From: Symbiodinium natans
Lineage: Eukaryota > Sar > Dinophyceae > Suessiales > Symbiodiniaceae
Length of the DNA: 64,000 nt
Direction of reading: 5' to 3'
Assembly (NCBI GenBank): GCA_905221605.1
Contig: CAJNDS010002266.1
Location: forward strand, 1 to 64,000
Shown here piece by piece: positions 43,902 to 53,538 of the stretch. Under the pieces are notes generated by a model. That model was not told the origin of the DNA. It ran no database searches and saw nothing but the letters and a program-made list of their open reading frames with translations. Position numbers and translations under genes: made by a program. Positions within the stretch are counted from its first letter, which is position 1. Each line of letters opens with the position of its first letter.

Positions 43902-46900
43902 TCAAGGAAAAGGACCAGGTCTGCAATCCTTACACGCTGCAAGCCGCAATCTTCGATGAGCCATGTGGTCGTAGACGAAGATTCTTGACCCTTGAATGTG
44001 GCCACAACTTCTGCGATGGTACTTGGACCCATTTAAGGCCCGAACGTAGCCATGCCCATGCTGCGTGCCAGTGATGCGCGTCACGTGCGTCTGGCACTCA
44101 AGCACGGGGACCACATTCTCTTCCATCCATGTCCATAGCTTTTCCTTTAACTCATCGTTTGTCGTATGCGTCGTCGGTGTACACGTACTAGCTGCGCTCG
44201 CTAAGTCTTGGGCATCCAATGACGCCTCTTCGCTGGAACTCGCATCTTCTTTCTTCTCCTTCACCTTTTCTCTCTTCCTTCTTCGCAAGGGTTGCGTAGA
44301 TGATGTAGCCTCGCACTCATCCTCAGAACTTGGACTGAAAAGCTCATTGTGACTTGTGCTCGCCAATGACAAGGATGACGGAGTCGCTGAAGCACTGGTG
44401 GTAGTCGCCATCCATCCACTGCTTGACCATCTTCCCAAAACAAAGACCATGATCATGAACAGCACTGTTACTGCAATTAGCACCATGTCCACCACAACAT
44501 CTCCTTCTCTGGGCTGACCCTTCACAGGCTTCACCAAAGTTTGACCAATGAGGATCATGCAGGTGAACTTGTAATGGTGAAGGAGGGCAATCGCCATGAC
44601 CATGACCACTTCCTTGACACTCTCGAACTCGTTGAACTGCTCCGTGTCGTAGATCTCGCTTAACTGCGTGATGATGTCGTAGGTCTCGCTGAACTGCTTG
44701 GTGTTGAAGATCTCGCTGAACTGCTTGATGTCGTAGGTCTCGCTGAACTGCTTGGTGTCGAAGGTCTCGTTGTACTGCTTGGTGTCGAAGATCTCGTTGT
44801 ACTGCTCAGTGTCGAAGGTCTCGTTCTCGAAGGTCTCGTTGAACTGCTCGGCGTCGAAGATCTCGTTGTACTGCTCAGTGTCGAAGGTCTCGTTCTCGAA
44901 GGTCTCGTTGAACTGCTCGGCGTCGAAGATCTCGTTGTACTGCTCAGTGTCGAAGGTCTCGTTCTCGAAGGTCTCGTTGAACTGCTCGGCGTCGAAGATC
45001 TCGTTGTACTGCTCAGTGTCGAAGGTCTCGTTGTCGAAGGTCTCACTGAACTGCTCGGTGTTGAAGACGTAGGCAAAGTAACCAAACATCACCATGATGA
45101 AGACCACAGCCATTGCCACATAGAAGAAGATTCTTCCATGCGTCACCTTCGCAGTGAAGTTGGTCTCTGGCCCACTGCCCATCGTCTGCTGCACCAGACT
45201 GGCCATGAGCGCAGCGCGAAAGGCCTTTATCGTTCCTTGTCCAAAAACAACCCTACGAACAATCTCTTGCCGATGTTCTTGGTCACCTATCCGCAGGCTC
45301 GAAGTTCTGGAGTCCACCATGTTGAACTGATACAAGAGTTGCTTCATCTTTTGGGCAGTAAACTGTTTCGTGAGTAGGTCTGCAGGGTTTACGCGACCAG
45401 ACACTTTGTGCAGCGTGAACCTTCCACTCTTCAACTCTCGTTGTACCCATAGGGCTGCTACTGCCACATGTCTAGCTCTGCCTACTCCTTGCTTCTTGCA
45501 GAACCCGATGACTGCTGAGGCATCTGTGTAATGTCGATGTTCTGGCTGAAGTCCCGTAATGAATTCGATGACCGCACTCAAGAACAAACCCTCAGACACA
45601 GCTGCCAGCAACGCGTAGAGCTCAGACTCCATGGACGATAATGCGATTGCATGTTGCCTACGCGAGGTCCCGTATATTGGCAACCCGTTTAGGTAGATCA
45701 CGTACCCTGTGGTTGAACGCCGGTCTGGACCAGACGCCCAATCTGCGTCAGACACAGTCTCCAAAAGACTGGGTGTTGAATAGATCGTTGCATCCAAGTT
45801 ACTTGTCTTCTCACCAGCATTCTGCTCCAAGAAAGAAGTTCCAGGATACGTCCTCGGGAATTCGATTGCATAGTCCACGGTGCCCTTCAAGTACTTGCAA
45901 ACATGACGAAGGCACTTTAGATCAAACCTGGTTGGCTTCACTGCTGCTGACGACAACTTCCTTGAGGCACACTGGATTTCAGGGCGGTCAGGGCTGATGT
46001 ACAAGATGATTCCCACAACTGACCGGAAGGTCTGGTGATCTGCAGGATCAAGTGGCTCCATGTCCTCCTCACTGGCCATAAGGCCATTCGGCCACACCGT
46101 GTTCTTCACAGCTGCCTTTTCAAGGCCCAGCAGCTCCACAATCTTTTGAATGTATTTCCCTTCCTGATGCACGACAAACCGATTTCCATCACCTTCGTAA
46201 GTCCTCTTCAAGAATCTACACTGACCTCCCCGAAGTGTGCACGGCCCCTCGATCTTGATCTTAAGCTTCGCAGCCTCCAAGTGGTTCTTCAGGTCCTCCA
46301 TCGCACCGCGTGTCGCCAGAACCTGGCCATCATCGACGTGGGAATTGATTGCAATCTTCTTGGGCAAGGAGAAGATTGCAGGCGCAACTGGACAAGCCTT
46401 TAACCCATGACCTTCCAAGATGGCTCTGAAGTGTTCATACCAACCAGAAGCTCCCTCTCGCTGACCTGGTAGGTTGAAGAGAATTTGGTACCGCCTTCCA
46501 TTTGAAGCAATGATGTATTTTGGGGTCCTTTGAGGAACTGCCAAATATGCATCAGAAACATCCAAAGAGTAGACCTCGAGCTGGTCCGACGTGGCAGCTA
46601 GGGCAGTCATCACCTTGGTTGTGCTGGATATCGATGCTGGGGAGTAGAGATCTTGAAGATCTGGAGCGAGTGATCTAAATTCTCTCGCAACCAACCGACT
46701 ACGCCTAGTCCATTGGTTGTCACGCCACCGCCAATCTCGTACATTCTTTGAACTCAGCTCAGTCATGTTCTCATCCAGCTCTTTCCCCTCAGGGATCTCT
46801 ACCAACACCCCCATGGCAATCAACCGGTTCAACTCGAACGCATCTCGCTCTTCATCTAGTCGACTTAGGGCCTCTGCACTAAGGTCAGGAGGCCCGGCTT

Positions 46901-49900
46901 CATAATCACCCAAGAGCATCGTCTCAAGCTCTTCTGCTTCCTGGTCCCACTGAAGTTCTGCATCATCTTCCCAATCATCCAAATCACCTCCGACATCAGG
47001 AATCACTATCTCCTCTGAGGGATCATATCTTTCGGGCTCCACTCTTCTAATGAAGTCCACTCTTCGCTCGTGACCTTCTTTTCGGGGGACCTTCGCTATG
47101 GGCTCAACCACTTCACCTTCTTCACCAATACCTTCCGCTTCGGGAACCATACCTGACGCCACTGAACTTGAGCTCGCAGAACTCCCATGCCCACCTGGGA
47201 GTGAAACCGACAGATCATCTCGACCCTCACTCACCTCAGGAGAGGGCTTCTGTTCCTCATCTGGTGTTGGACCGGAGTGTTCAGGAAGACTCCCGGTTTG
47301 GGGATCCGAAACCGGGAATCCATTCTGTTCCTCTTCTGCTGCTTCCACAAGTATGGGCATCCTCTGACGTCTACCTCTCTGCACTCTCAAACCTATGGCT
47401 CCCAGTGCCCAATTCCAAGAAACACCTCTAATCGAATCCAAAAGTGCTGGCTCGTACTCAGTTGGTGACCTTCGCATTGACCTCGCAAGTCGGATCCCAG
47501 CAGGCGTCCCGATCACATTCACTGCTCCTTGATGGGATCTTCCAAGATAGATTCCCTTTGTCCATGCTACACCTTTTGCTTGACTCTTTGGAAGGCATTG
47601 GGCATACACAACGCAGCCATAAGGCGCAATCTTGGCAGAGAAAACGCGACCATTTACTAGCTCAAACGGAGTATTCCCACAAGGAAGAACATGGTAACGC
47701 GTATACAGCCATGCTGCATGTCTGAATGCCCATGAGAAAGCGGGATGATCAGAGAGCACACGGTAGCCGCACTTCAGTTTGATTGACTCCAAGAGGCACA
47801 TACCAAGTTGACGAATTGTGTGTATGTACCTTTCAGCGGGCAAAGCCTGGCGCACCCTGCTGTCAGGCGGTACTGGCTCTCGTCCTGTCTTCAATCCCAT
47901 CTTAGCTCTTACCTCGACAATCTGATTGACCAACTGTTCCATGGCAGGTTCCGTGTCAGCTCGAACATGCACCTCATTGTACCCTAAAGAAGAAAGCATT
48001 CTAGTGATCTCCTCGGTGGCACTCATCAAAGAGGAGCCCCCTTTCGCATCAATGGGGATAACTAGGAGGTACTTTGTCTTCATGTCAACAGCAACAAGAT
48101 GCTTCGCCAGCGGATCTCTCATGTCCTTGTCTCCCTCGGTGCCGGTGTGCATGTAGTCAAGTGCCAGCACAGGAACCGCACGATTCTCATCTACAGACTC
48201 CGTGTGATTGTCCTCTTTGGACCTAGCCGCGAGACATGCCTGACACCACGGTTGCCTCGGCATGTGCGTCAAACTGTGTAATTCTTGCTCTTCCACTGAG
48301 GGTGCTTTTGCGAGTGGCTCTGCACGGGGATCTCGTTCATACTCTTTCAGGACAGCATCCGAAATCTGCGTCACAGCATCCAACCGTGATCTCGACACTG
48401 TTTCTTTCACCCTACTCCAAAGAAGACTCCGTGATCCATGCGCAGAGACACCCAAGAACTTACACGCCGCGCGCAACGTGTTCAAAGAAGAAGTCTCCTC
48501 AACTTCAACGCCTGCCAAAGTCACTACCTCGCGGCCATCCTCTACGATGACTTCGGGCGCTGGAGCCACAGGCCCCTTTTCAGTGTCATTGGCTTCCTGA
48601 GCTTCTCTTTGTTCTCTCTCTCTGGCTTCCCTCTCGTCTTTATCCAAAAGTGCCTGAACATGCGAAGGCACTACATTCGAGATCACCTTCCCAAAGTAGT
48701 CAGGATCAACGGGATGCTGGGTCAAAAGTGTCAGCGTGGTGTACTTTCCAAAGTCAGCAATCTCCTTCTTCTCTCGGCCATCCCAGTACTCTCCGCTCTC
48801 AAAGACCTCAAACTCTCGACCTTGCTTCTGGATCAACGTCGTCCTGAACTGATACTTGTCATCCCAACCATACTTCAAAGTTGGATCTTCAGTATGGCGA
48901 ACATTTGAGGCGACACACACAGGATGTCCCGAAGTAGTTATTGACCACCCTGGAACTCGACTTCTTACCAAGGAATAAAGCTCATCACCGACATCGATGA
49001 CCATGCGCACATGACACTCATCGACTTTGCGAATGTGCATCACCATGGCTAAGGAGTGCTTCTGCCAGTGCACAGGAATCTTTGCTGAACCTTTGCTTAG
49101 CAACATGTGCCCAGGAGCTTGGCCTTGTAAGAGGCTCCAACCTCCTTTGAAGATCCTCTCGGTGCACAGCAGAGGCGTAGCTACCTGAGCGAGGACCGCA
49201 TCTTCTTCAAACACAATCGTTCCTCCATCAATGTCTTTAACCTCGAAGCGAACTCTTGCTCTGGTTCCACTACCTGGGATTCGGTTTCCCTGCGCATCTC
49301 TCAATCGGAACTCGCTGTCGCTGCTGCATCCCACATGTGCATACCGATCCATGGGCAACACTGTCACATCGGCACCCGAATCGAAGATCACCGGTTCAAC
49401 CCTCGAGTTGTCAGCCTCATTCTCACCCTCAATCATCCGAACATGCAGGTCAGACTCGCAAGTGTCCAACTCATCTTCAGTATCCCACTTGCTCATGTCA
49501 AACATCATGGTGCTGGTGGAACGCAGCTCTGGCTCTTCCACGACACAGATTGCATCTTTGGACTGATCAGAACCTACATCGTCCAACACAATCCGCCGAA
49601 CATCCCAAGACTCAACTTCATCATGAAAGGCTATGTCTTGAGGTTCGACTTCACTACCTTCACACATGTCATAGATTGCAACATCACCTTCTCCAAGTTC
49701 ATCACTCCAGCGAAACCGCTCTTCACTGAAGTCTTCCAACCTTCGAACGAAGCTAGCTGCTTGCGCCGGCCTTGAAGATGAGCTCGCAAGAGTGGCTGTA
49801 GCTGAAGTTGAGTTCGGAAGCGTCGCACTGGTCGAGACAGCTGTTCCAACCTGGGAGACAGAGTCATGGGCTTCCACTTGTCTCACTTGACCCTGGGACC

Positions 49901-51128
49901 AACAATCAGCTGAAACATGGCCCATTTTACCACACTTAAAGCATGGCCCAACTCCGGAACGACCACCTCGCTTGCCCTTGCCTTTGTCCTTCGCATTGTT
50001 GTAGGGTCTTCCCCCATGATGCCCATGGCCCTTCTTGCCTCCTTTGTCTTTGCCCTTTCCTTTGTAACCCTTGTCTTTGCCCTTTCCTTTCCAAGGCACC
50101 CAGTTGGACTTTCCAAAACCCCAACCTTTGCCATGGGGTTTACCCCCTTTGTTGTTCTTGTCATGCTGCTTCCCACCTTTGTGCCATTTGCCTCCACCTT
50201 TGGTGTTTTCAACCCGGTCGACATCCATGGGTGCACTCGTGTCGTGATGCGAAGAAAAAGAAGAAGAGGGAGGCATGCCAAAGGAGGAAGAAGTAGACGA
50301 AGTCAAATTGAGGTTCTTCATGACATGCTCAGTGGTCCAACTTGCCGTAGTCTGTTCAAACTGCAGAAGCTTGTCTCGCAACCCAGTATATGTCGAACTC
50401 TCACTCAAGGTCATCTGGATATGGCGTTTGATGTCCTGAGGCAAGCCCTTCAAAAGCGTGGAAATTTTGAGGTTGTCGGGGTAGGAGCTGTGGGATACGG
50501 CCTCGTAATCTTTGATAAGTTTCTCGAAGACAAGGATATACTCGAGCAAGCTTGTTCCCGCTTGCATCCCAGGAAAGGACACAAGTGCCTCAGCCAAAGC
50601 TAGCTCTCTGGACCTAGTTGAGGGCCTCAGTTCACGATGCAACCTCTGCCACACGAGAAAGCCGTCACGAGAACTCACAGCCTTCAAAATCCGCAAGGGT
50701 CTGCCACGCAAATAAGACGACAAAATGGAGTAAAGCTTCAAAGCCCGTTTCTTTCCTTCTTCACTGTACGAGCTGATCTCCAAGGCCTCCGTAGTACTTT
50801 CAGCATACTGCAGATCTTCCCGATAATCTGGATCATGAACAATCAACCAATTCAAGAATTGAAATGCCCATTCTTCATAACCATTGATCTCCTCTTCAAG
50901 CGTCTTAGGACCGAAAACCTCAGGCGCCTTGAGCGCCTTTCCGCCGTCTTTGAATCCACCGCCTTGCTGGGCAGTGGCCAGGCGATTCAGTGCCTGGGCT
51001 AAGTCTCGCATGATCAAAGATTGTGTTTGTGCGTCAAGGGCAGGTGCTGCAGGTGTTGTGGGGTCTTCAAACTCATCTCCGGACGGTTGTGCTTGCTGCG
51101 CAGGATCCATTTTCTTTCCTGCACTCAA
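43902..51128 (-). CDS. Copia gag-pol polyprotein with extra C-terminal membrane and Zn-like region (2,408 codons)
   Basis: One frame from ATG 51128. Approximate residues: gag 1-390, with a Gly/Lys-rich tail (300-390); CCHC knuckle at 395-408 (CFKCGKMGHVSADC); protease at 577-590 (DSGADVTVLP); integrase zinc motif near 950 (HSLTHMPRQPWCQAC) and catalytic core (ALDYMHT, RADTEPAME). The reverse transcriptase has VYSLDVSDAYLAVPQ near 1520 and HVDD near 1600, where YVDD is usual in copia. RNase H lies at 1790-1860 (SDADWASGPDRRSTTGY, SSMESELYALL). It does not stop there. Residues about 2000-2022 form a membrane segment (FFYVAMAVVFIMVMFGYFAY), followed by acidic repeats of 23 residues (…FDTEQYNEIFDAEQFNETF…). 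Two more hydrophobic segments follow, then a Ser-rich acidic linker and an end resembling Ada-type metal-binding modules (YHRRSCGHI … ACKDCRP). Gag-pol is one frame with no recoding signal seen. Confidence 0.95.
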   Translation of the reverse strand: MSAGKKMDPAQQAQPSGDEFEDPTTPAAPALDAQTQSLIMRDLAQALNRLATAQQGGGFKDGGKALKAPEVFGPKTLEEEINGYEEWAFQFLNWLIVHDPDYREDLQYAESTTEALEISSYSEEGKKRALKLYSILSSYLRGRPLRILKAVSSRDGFLVWQRLHRELRPSTRSRELALAEALVSFPGMQAGTSLLEYILVFEKLIKDYEAVSHSSYPDNLKISTLLKGLPQDIKRHIQMTLSESSTYTGLRDKLLQFEQTTASWTTEHVMKNLNLTSSTSSSFGMPPSSSFSSHHDTSAPMDVDRVENTKGGGKWHKGGKQHDKNNKGGKPHGKGWGFGKSNWVPWKGKGKDKGYKGKGKDKGGKKGHGHHGGRPYNNAKDKGKGKRGGRSGVGPCFKCGKMGHVSADCWSQGQVRQVEAHDSVSQVGTAVSTSATLPNSTSATATLASSSSRPAQAASFVRRLEDFSEERFRWSDELGEGDVAIYDMCEGSEVEPQDIAFHDEVESWDVRRIVLDDVGSDQSKDAICVVEEPELRSTSTMMFDMSKWDTEDELDTCESDLHVRMIEGENEADNSRVEPVIFDSGADVTVLPMDRYAHVGCSSDSEFRLRDAQGNRIPGSGTRARVRFEVKDIDGGTIVFEEDAVLAQVATPLLCTERIFKGGWSLLQGQAPGHMLLSKGSAKIPVHWQKHSLAMVMHIRKVDECHVRMVIDVGDELYSLVRSRVPGWSITTSGHPVCVASNVRHTEDPTLKYGWDDKYQFRTTLIQKQGREFEVFESGEYWDGREKKEIADFGKYTTLTLLTQHPVDPDYFGKVISNVVPSHVQALLDKDEREAREREQREAQEANDTEKGPVAPAPEVIVEDGREVVTLAGVEVEETSSLNTLRAACKFLGVSAHGSRSLLWSRVKETVSRSRLDAVTQISDAVLKEYERDPRAEPLAKAPSVEEQELHSLTHMPRQPWCQACLAARSKEDNHTESVDENRAVPVLALDYMHTGTEGDKDMRDPLAKHLVAVDMKTKYLLVIPIDAKGGSSLMSATEEITRMLSSLGYNEVHVRADTEPAMEQLVNQIVEVRAKMGLKTGREPVPPDSRVRQALPAERYIHTIRQLGMCLLESIKLKCGYRVLSDHPAFSWAFRHAAWLYTRYHVLPCGNTPFELVNGRVFSAKIAPYGCVVYAQCLPKSQAKGVAWTKGIYLGRSHQGAVNVIGTPAGIRLARSMRRSPTEYEPALLDSIRGVSWNWALGAIGLRVQRGRRQRMPILVEAAEEEQNGFPVSDPQTGSLPEHSGPTPDEEQKPSPEVSEGRDDLSVSLPGGHGSSASSSSVASGMVPEAEGIGEEGEVVEPIAKVPRKEGHERRVDFIRRVEPERYDPSEEIVIPDVGGDLDDWEDDAELQWDQEAEELETMLLGDYEAGPPDLSAEALSRLDEERDAFELNRLIAMGVLVEIPEGKELDENMTELSSKNVRDWRWRDNQWTRRSRLVAREFRSLAPDLQDLYSPASISSTTKVMTALAATSDQLEVYSLDVSDAYLAVPQRTPKYIIASNGRRYQILFNLPGQREGASGWYEHFRAILEGHGLKACPVAPAIFSLPKKIAINSHVDDGQVLATRGAMEDLKNHLEAAKLKIKIEGPCTLRGGQCRFLKRTYEGDGNRFVVHQEGKYIQKIVELLGLEKAAVKNTVWPNGLMASEEDMEPLDPADHQTFRSVVGIILYISPDRPEIQCASRKLSSAAVKPTRFDLKCLRHVCKYLKGTVDYAIEFPRTYPGTSFLEQNAGEKTSNLDATIYSTPSLLETVSDADWASGPDRRSTTGYVIYLNGLPIYGTSRRQHAIALSSMESELYALLAAVSEGLFLSAVIEFITGLQPEHRHYTDASAVIGFCKKQGVGRARHVAVAALWVQRELKSGRFTLHKVSGRVNPADLLTKQFTAQKMKQLLYQFNMVDSRTSSLRIGDQEHRQEIVRRVVFGQGTIKAFRAALMASLVQQTMGSGPETNFTAKVTHGRIFFYVAMAVVFIMVMFGYFAYVFNTEQFSETFDNETFDTEQYNEIFDAEQFNETFENETFDTEQYNEIFDAEQFNETFENETFDTEQYNEIFDAEQFNETFENETFDTEQYNEIFDTKQYNETFDTKQFSETYDIKQFSEIFNTKQFSETYDIITQLSEIYDTEQFNEFESVKEVVMVMAIALLHHYKFTCMILIGQTLVKPVKGQPREGDVVVDMVLIAVTVLFMIMVFVLGRWSSSGWMATTTSASATPSSLSLASTSHNELFSPSSEDECEATSSTQPLRRRKREKVKEKKEDASSSEEASLDAQDLASAASTCTPTTHTTNDELKEKLWTWMEENVVPVLECQTHVTRITGTQHGHGYVRALNGSKYHRRSCGHIQGSRIFVYDHMAHRRLRLAACKDCRPGPFP
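44690..45065 (-). repeat. 69-bp tandem repeats within the copia frame
   Basis: About three to four near-identical 69-bp units (23 codons) and flanking degenerate 12-codon units, encoding Asn/Glu/Phe/Asp/Gln-rich repeats between two hydrophobic segments. Confidence 0.9.
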
Positions 51129-51524
51129 GGCCCAAGGCCGTCTCTCTCACCCGTGTCGTGCTGCCCACAAGACAGTCTTGACAAAGCCGAGGCCCCTCAA
51201 GACCCCGTTTACAAGCTCAAGCTCACCCACAAACCTTCTCACTCACTAAGGCCAGGATCGTGTAGCCTGAAACCCCAAGGACCTCCGCAAAGGCCTGTCG
51301 ATCGCCCAGCAGCGACTCCCTCCAAGATGACCAGAAGCCAAAGCGCCGCCCGCAAGCAGCCAAGGAGGAGGAAAGCTATGCAGCCCACGGGCTGTCTTCT
51401 TCACACACTTGGGCTCACTATACACACACACAACCAGAGGTAGGGTCCTGCCTCTCTACACCTCACACACTCGGGAGATCGGGTCCTGTCTCCCAGAGCT
51501 CAAGGCACCCAAACCCAAAGGAAT

Positions 51525-51546
51525 GGATCCTAGAGCTCCGCTACCA
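51525..51546 (-). promoter_or_regulatory. Primer-binding site of the copia element
   Basis: Immediately after the 5' LTR the sense strand reads TGGTAGCGGAGC. This matches the complement of initiator tRNA-Met 3' ends (TGGTAGCAGAG… in many eukaryotes) at 10 of the first 11 positions. It is the usual primer for copia elements. Confidence 0.7.
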
Positions 51547-51683
51547 TGTAAAAAGCGGACACACACTTTTCGGCTCTACAAACGGCCTCCAGAGGTTTCG
51601 GTCTCCACAGCTTTAAACTGTTGCAGCACACAAGTAGACACTACTGGAAAACGAGGGGTTCTGGGTTCTCGAAATATTTGACA
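51547..51683 (-). repeat. 5' LTR (137 bp)
   Basis: Sense strand TGTCAAATATTT … TTTTTACA, identical by eye to the other LTR. Short for a copia LTR. An AAATATTT-type AT box lies near its 5' end. Confidence 0.93.
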
Positions 51684-51688
51684 TGCTT
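51684..51688. repeat. Target-site duplication (right copy), TGCTT
   Basis: See left copy at 43423-43427. Confidence 0.9.
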
Positions 51689-52200
51689 CCAAGAGGATGC
51701 GGCCCTCAATGAAGAGCTTGGTCACACGACCCTGATACACAGTCAACCTCTCCAGCAGCAGTGCGCAATCAGGGTCCATGCAGTCGTCCTGGCGGATGTA
51801 GCGAAGGGCTTCCGCAGACCAGTCGGCTGTGAGTCCCGCCTCGATGGCGCAGGCCGCGCCCATGGAATCCAGCCATGACCCTGCTTGAGTACGTTTTCCA
51901 ACGTCGAGCCGTGGGTCGGTGACCCTCATTGCCAGCACTGCCGCAATGGCGGCTTGCAGGTTGACGTAGTGCCTGGAGGAGCTGGCTGAAGACTCGTACC
52001 TGGCATCCGCATGACCCACCTGCTTTAAGACCGTGGAAAGGCCAGTCCATTTCTTCATGACCCTTTGTGCCAGCTGCAGCTCGTAGCGCCATTTTTCGGA
52101 GGCCTGCACGGCTGGGAACAAGCCTCCTTCCGCTGCCATGATGACCCTCCATCGCTGGCCCATGCCTCCACTCAGAAACCTCATGGAAGTAATTATGACC
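51684..52200 (-). CDS. Unit C (transposase-like): exon part upstream of the copia insertion
   Basis: Opens at GGCAG|GGTCATAAT and reads VIITSMRFLSGGMGQRW … through AAAIAAVLAM-type helices to …KLFIEGRILLEA, where the LTR begins. The segment MRFLSGGMGQRWRVIM followed by LQLAQRVMKKWTGLSTVL is consistent with the middle of a transposase core (inference). AGGGTC occurs six times in about 500 bp, in all three codon phases. The exon resumes at 43427. Confidence 0.65.
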
Positions 52201-52259
52201 CTGCCAGGCAAGGAATTTTACTATTGCTATTATTCAATTGACCCTGGCGCTGAAAACAC

Positions 52260-52594
52260 GAAAAATCCCATTTGGGCAAAGTGCAGCTATCTCGCTTCAA
52301 TGGGTCGCTCGTGGCGATGCGCTGAACGTGACAGGAGTCGCGTGCAATGACCCCGACGTTGGGCAACGCAAAGCGAAGGAGCTTCAAGGCCTTCTGCACG
52401 GCACCGTCTGCGATGACCCCGTTGACCCTGTTCACGACATGCTGAAACAACTCGGTGTCTTCACCACACACCTGCTTTATGGCGTTCCGTATGGATTGTG
52501 TGACCCTCTCACCGTAGTCGTCTTCCATGTCCTTGAGGTCGCCATCATCCGCTGACAGGCTCTCCACCCACAGAACACCACGGCGTGTCTCGAT
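52260..52594 (-). CDS. Unit C (transposase-like): exon with DGA … DSCH core motifs
   Basis: CTGTCAG|ATC GAG ACA … GATTTTTC|GTGTTT. It reads IETRRGVLWVESLSADDG … VNGVIADGAVQKALKLLR … LPNVGVIARDSCHVQRIA … SDPLKR. An acidic residue in DGA followed about 25 residues later by RDxxH is what hAT-like DDE transposases show around their second catalytic block, so RNase-H-like transposase is the best guess. The exact superfamily is not established. The intron to the next exon is about 60 bp. Confidence 0.6.
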
Positions 52595-52676
52595 CTGACA
52601 GGGTTATAATAATGATATAATAAGTCAGTTAAGGTAGTACAGACTGGAAATTAGGGTGTTCTAGCTGACAGTGTAC

Positions 52677-53171
52677 ATGTTTGGAAGCTCTGGCCTTGTC
52701 GTTGACCCTGACAGAACACTTGTACCGCATGACTCTCCAGCGGCCTTTGTCGTCTAAGGACAAGGAAATGGACCTTGACTGACGAAGGGTCTCGCGATGC
52801 CTGTTGCGAATGGATAACGCCATGATCTCGATCATGGCCTTAATGACCCTGGAGTCCGCATCACGGTGCCGACGTCTCATCCCTCGCGTGAAGCGGGACG
52901 TTGACAGTTGGGTGCCAGTGTGACTGAATGACCCTGACAAGTTTTCCCAAACCACCAACCAGTCCGCCACTTGTGGCACTGACCCACTGAGCAGCGCCTC
53001 GTCACCATCCTCCCGCAGGAGCTGCGTCGGTGGTGTATCGGGCTCCATGAAGCATCTCATGGCCAGCTTGTGAACCTTGCTCTGAGTTGAGTGGAGGAGC
53101 AGCGCACTGGCCTGAACGGAGCTCATGGCATTCACCTCGTACCTGCCCCACTTGGTACTGAATCGTCTGAC
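52677..53171 (-). CDS. Unit C (transposase-like): exon with zinc-type His pair and first core strand
   Basis: Opens at GGCAGG|GTC AGA or nearby and closes at AAACAT|GTACAC. It starts VRRFSTKWGRYEVNAMSS and carries HSTQSKVH (His-x6-His), which together with CHLC in the preceding exon could form a BED-like zinc finger. Later SRSISLSLDDKGRWRVMR resembles the first catalytic strand (DD) of a transposase core. Six or so AGGGTC words lie inside. Confidence 0.6.
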
Positions 53172-53329
53172 CCTGCCTCGGCATGAACTTGTGGCCAGTT
53201 CTTGCTTTGCTGGGGTGACATTAGTAGTAGTCAAATTCACGTTATTACTATATACTATTAATTGAATGTAACAACTTACGTCTGGATGTTACTGCTGAAT
53301 CTCAAGCATCTTCAGTCAGGACACTGGTA

Positions 53330-53459
53330 AGCTTGCCCTGGACCTGAGCCTCCTCTGTCTTGTGCAGCATGTTCGCGCACAGGTGACATCCCAGGCCCCA
53401 CTTTCCAGCAGGCCAGGCGGCCGGTCTGGTCCCAAGCCACGTCACCAGCTGCTTTCGAC
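53330..53459 (-). CDS. Unit C (transposase-like): short exon with CxxC
   Basis: Opens at GGTGCAG/GGTCGAAAG. It reads RKQLVTWLGTRPAAWPAG then KWGLGCHLCANMLHKTEE. Trp-Gly-Leu-Gly-Cys-x2-Cys is a likely metal-binding half. It joins in frame to the upstream exon across a 79-bp intron whose two ends both read AGGGTC. The 3' end is approximate. Confidence 0.65.
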
Positions 53460-53538
53460 CCTGCACCATCATTTTCACCGTGCCGGGCCTAAGCAGTCAC
53501 ACTCCCTTATTATTGATTATTAACAATTTTAACCGGAC
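53460..53538 (-). other. Intron bounded by direct repeat AGGGTC (79 bp)
   Basis: The upstream exon ends …GAGGGTCCGG and the downstream exon begins …CAGGGTCGAA. The reading frame is kept (…FSVSEG|RKQLV…) only if both sides are cut at the same register of the repeat. That means the pair is GT…GG or GG…AG, not plain GT…AG. Confidence 0.6.

Larger units (their letters stand above)
43428..51683 (-). mobile_element. Complete Ty1/copia-type LTR retrotransposon (8,256 bp)
   Basis: Bounded by two 137-bp LTRs with no difference seen by eye, each TGT…ACA, and by a 5-bp TGCTT target duplication. On its sense (minus) strand the order is 5' LTR (51683-51547), primer-binding site, about 400-bp leader, one gag-pol frame (51128-43902) and 3' LTR. 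The pol order protease-integrase-RT-RNase H is that of Ty1/copia (Pseudoviridae-like). Identical LTRs and an intact long frame indicate a recent insertion. It is nested in an exon of unit C. AGGGTCA words, dense on both sides, are sparse inside it (about 4). Confidence 0.95.

Noticed and set aside
44065-51002. Plus-strand frames across the copia element
   Set aside because: Shadows of the 2,408-codon minus-strand polyprotein.
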